From AWTP1-13 sp963775835 (GTDB taxonomy: Bacteria > Pseudomonadota > Alphaproteobacteria > Rhizobiales > Hyphomicrobiaceae): 64,000 nucleotides of DNA. Below are positions 61,657-64,000 of the stretch, piece after piece (the first letter of the stretch is position 1; the number at the start of each line of letters is the position of its first letter). The stretch is from the NCBI GenBank assembly GCA_963775835.1, contig CAVZKV010000002.1, positions 620,001 through 684,000 of the forward strand, given 5' to 3'. The notes under the pieces are model-generated. The model was not told the DNA's origin. It did no database searches and saw nothing but the letters and a program-made list of their open reading frames with translations. The translations under genes and the position numbers were made by a program.

Positions 61657-63000
61657 CTAGCGCCGCTTAGGCTCGGCAGGCGTCGGGTCGGCAGCCGCTG
61701 CGCTACCGCTGGCGGGGGCTCTTTCGGCCGCGGCCTCCGGTTTCGCCTCGGGTTTTGTGCGCGCCAGCGCCCGCTGCTTGAGCCCGGGCCGCCCTTTCGC
61801 GGCGGTCTCCTCCGGCGGCGGCTCCACTGCCGTCTTGGCTTTAAGGTCTTTTTCCACCAGGCGCCATTTCTGCACGTTGGCGTTGTGATCCTTGAGCGTT
61901 TCGGCGAAGGCGTGGCCGCCACTGCCGTCGGCCACAAAATATAGCTCGCGCGACGCGCGCGGCTGCAGCACGGCCTCGATCGAGTGCCGTCCCGGGTTGC
62001 AGATCGGCGTCGGCGGCAAGCCGTCGATTTGGTAGGTGTTGTGGGCGGACTTCTGGCCGATTTCGTTGCGTTGGATCGGGCGTCCCCACACGACCTTGCC
62101 GCCGAATAGCCCGTAGAGGATGGTGGGATCGGACTGCAGTCGCATGTTCTGGCGCAGCCGGTTGATGAACACCGCCGCCACCCGATCGCGCTCATCGTTG
62201 CGGCCGGTCTCCTTTTCCACGATCGAGGCCAGAATCACGGCCTCATCCCAGGTCTTGATCGGCAAATCTTTTTTGCGCTGCACCCACAGCCGCTCCATCA
62301 GCTTGCGCAACTCGGCGGCCATGCTGTCGAGCACGCTTTGCCGCGCGGCGCCGCGCTGCGTCACGAAGGTTTCCGGCAGCAGGCTGCCTTCGGCCGGCGT
62401 TGCGGTAATGTCGCCGCTGAGATTGGGGTCGGCCTGCAGGCGATCGACGATCTGCTGGCTGGTCAGACCCTCCGGGACGGTGACCTTGTAGGTCACCGTT
62501 TTGCCTTCGGAGATGAGGTCGACCAGCTCGCGCACGCTGGCGCCCGCGCGCACCTCATAGTCGCCCGCCTTGAGTTGCAGAGCCTTGTCCCCTTCGAGCC
62601 AGGCCAGCAACTGCAGCCAGCGGTAGCCGGCGGTGAACAGGCGCCGATCGCTGACCGCGCCCTCGCGCTCCAGCCGGGCGGCGATCTCCAGCGAGCCCTC
62701 GAGCTTGGGGATGACGATCACCTTCGCCCTTTCGAGGGGCCCCGGCGCGTCCATTTGTGCGTCGAAGTAGTAGGCGAGCGCGCCGAGCAGCAGCATGCCG
62801 AACAGGGCGACGGTCAACAGCCCGTTCATGAAGGCCAGCACCGGTCGGGGCTTGTACTCCTCGTCCAGGCGCACTTTGCGGTTGACGCGCGCCGGCGGGC
62901 GCGTCGGCTCCAGTCGCTCGGCGGGACTGCGCGCCAGCGATCCGCGCGTGCGGGCCGTCCTTGGGTCTGCGTGTCGGTCCGCCGGCTGGCGGTTTCTCAT
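61657..63000 (-). CDS. mltG: Endolytic murein transglycosylase MltG
   Basis: 447 residues from ATG 63000. A basic cytoplasmic tail, one transmembrane span (about 57-78) and a periplasmic YceG domain: LysM-like part, then LPETFVTQRG, the catalytic Glu in SIVEKETGRNDERDRVAAV, LRQNMRLQSDPTILYG and LPPTPICNPG. It cuts nascent glycan strands. The last 60 residues are a charged Ala/Pro tail of unknown role. It lies downstream of fabF with a 325-base gap. Confidence 0.93.
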   Translation of the reverse strand: MRNRQPADRHADPRTARTRGSLARSPAERLEPTRPPARVNRKVRLDEEYKPRPVLAFMNGLLTVALFGMLLLGALAYYFDAQMDAPGPLERAKVIVIPKLEGSLEIAARLEREGAVSDRRLFTAGYRWLQLLAWLEGDKALQLKAGDYEVRAGASVRELVDLISEGKTVTYKVTVPEGLTSQQIVDRLQADPNLSGDITATPAEGSLLPETFVTQRGAARQSVLDSMAAELRKLMERLWVQRKKDLPIKTWDEAVILASIVEKETGRNDERDRVAAVFINRLRQNMRLQSDPTILYGLFGGKVVWGRPIQRNEIGQKSAHNTYQIDGLPPTPICNPGRHSIEAVLQPRASRELYFVADGSGGHAFAETLKDHNANVQKWRLVEKDLKAKTAVEPPPEETAAKGRPGLKQRALARTKPEAKPEAAAERAPASGSAAAADPTPAEPKRR

Positions 63001-63325
63001 TGGCTCACGCTCCCCGTCAGATGCGCCGCCTTTGCAAGACCTTGCGACGCGCCCGCACTCGGCACTCGAACCTAGCAGCAAATGTGGCGAAAGCAGGATT
63101 GCTTGGCAAGCGCGGACGTCAGGGCAAGGTTAGGGCCATCTGGTGCCGCCACGCACGCGCGGCGGGCCAGGATTTGGCACCGCGTTGGGCGCGCGTCGAG
63201 GGGCGCCACGCCGTGGCGAGGCGGCAAGGCGAGGCGAGGCGAGGCCAGATGCTGAGAGCAGGGTTAAGTAAAGGTTAGCGGGTGCCTGGGAGCGGCACCA
63301 AAGCGGGGAGCGCCGGCCCCGTGCC
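63001..63325. other. Gap between fabF and mltG
   Basis: 325 bases. Contains short GGCGA direct repeats (about 63228-63242) and a six-base CGCCAC/GTGGCG hairpin, but no T run and no credible ORF. A promoter for mltG may lie here. Confidence 0.4.
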
Positions 63326-64000
63326 TTAGGCCTCGAACCGGCGCAGCACGAGGGAGGCGTTGGTGCCGCCGAAGCCGAAGGAATTGGAAAGGGCCGTATC
63401 GATCGGGCGCCGTTGCGCCTTGTGCGGCACCAGGTTGACCGGCGTCTCCACCGAGGGGTGATCGAGATTGAGCGTGGGCGGGGCGACATTGTCACGGATC
63501 GCCAGCACCGAGAAGATCGCCTCCACCGCGCCGGCGGCTCCCAAGAGGTGACCGATCGCGGACTTGGTGGACGACATGGCGAGCCTGCTCGCGGCATTGC
63601 CAAACAGGCGCTCAACGGCGGCGAGTTCGATCTCGTCCCCCATGGTCGAGGTGCCGTGCGCGTTGATGTACTGCACGTCGCTTGGCCCGATGCCGGCGCG
63701 CTCCAGCGCCATTCGCATCGAGCGGTAGGCGCCGTCGCCGTCCTCCGCCGGCGCCGTAATGTGGTAGGCGTCGCCCGACAGACCGTAGCCGACAACTTCG
63801 GCGTAGATGTGCGCGCCCCGCGCCTTGGCGTGCTCGAGTTCTTCCAGCACGACGATACCGGCGCCCTCGCCCATGACGAAGCCGTCGCGATCCTTGTCGT
63901 AGGGGCGCGAGGCCTTCTGCGGCTGATCGTTGAAGGTGGTGCACAGCGCCCGGCAGGCGGCGAAACCGGCGATCGCCAACCGGCAGATCGGGCTCTCGGC
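63326..64000 (-). CDS. fabF: Beta-ketoacyl-ACP synthase II (FabF), C-terminal part
   Basis: The C-terminal 224 residues are visible; the N-terminal half with the catalytic Cys lies beyond the right edge. Seen here: ICRLAIAGFAACRAL, DGFVMGEGAGIVVLEE, the first catalytic His in NAHGTSTMGDEIE, the second in SAIGHLLGAAGAVEA and the GFGGTNASLVLRRFEA end. FabF elongates acyl-ACPs in fatty acid synthesis. It is upstream of mltG on the reverse strand; in many bacteria acpP precedes it. Confidence 0.94.
   Translation of the reverse strand, partial: AESPICRLAIAGFAACRALCTTFNDQPQKASRPYDKDRDGFVMGEGAGIVVLEELEHAKARGAHIYAEVVGYGLSGDAYHITAPAEDGDGAYRSMRMALERAGIGPSDVQYINAHGTSTMGDEIELAAVERLFGNAASRLAMSSTKSAIGHLLGAAGAVEAIFSVLAIRDNVAPPTLNLDHPSVETPVNLVPHKAQRRPIDTALSNSFGFGGTNASLVLRRFEA

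Overview
The window is about 64 kb of high-GC DNA with dense, mostly operonic housekeeping genes. The gene content and order point to an alphaproteobacterium: dusB(nifR3)-ntrB-ntrC, ntrY-ntrX-dat-hfq-hflX, lptF-lptG-lptD-surA-pdxA-rsmA, a fused ispDF, an ELM1-like protein, a CarB carrying a long insertion, and a near-match to the alphaproteobacterial SOS box (two GAAC-type half sites 7 bases apart) upstream of recA. The order (Rhizobiales/Rhodospirillales-like) cannot be fixed from sequence reading alone. I saw no tRNA or rRNA genes, CRISPR array, insertion sequence, phage gene or defence island.

Layout. 1-2.2 kb: a secreted WD40 protein running into a caspase-like domain at the left edge (incomplete). 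2.4-11.9 kb: recA, alaS, carA, carB, greA. 12.1-15.8 kb: a secreted S8 (subtilisin) protease facing an ECF sigma / membrane anti-sigma pair. 15.9-24.9 kb: accessory genes (Lrp/AsnC regulator, ELM1-like protein, DHA2 drug exporter, DsbA-like and hotdog proteins, rhomboid protease, EttA, orphan MlaC, PRC-barrel protein). 25.4-31.2 kb: a methionine-cycle operon with an ArsR-methyltransferase regulator under a near-perfect 22-bp palindrome, metF, and metH split into two genes, the second frameshifted. 31.3-37.3 kb: a small membrane protein, a 27-residue candidate membrane protein with its own ribosome site and terminator, acuI, lipA (frameshifted), a RatA/Coq10-like gene (frameshifted), cinA, marR, ispDF. 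37.5-51.5 kb: nitrogen regulation (dusB-ntrBC forward; ntrYX-dat-hfq-hflX reverse), with pepA, dps and mazG between. 52-60 kb: the LPS export/outer-membrane operon lptF-lptG-lptD-surA-pdxA-rsmA. 60-64 kb, reverse: fabF (incomplete), mltG, yicC, gmk.

Points that stand out: the WD40-caspase fusion; the S8 protease beside the ECF/anti-sigma pair; the palindromic operator of the methionine operon; the 27-residue membrane ORF; two GC-rich 12-13 bp tandem repeat arrays in intergenic DNA; an NtrX without the GAFTGA loop that NtrC in the same window keeps; and three single-base frameshifts in conserved genes within 5 kb, which look more like a poorly polished stretch of assembly than biology.
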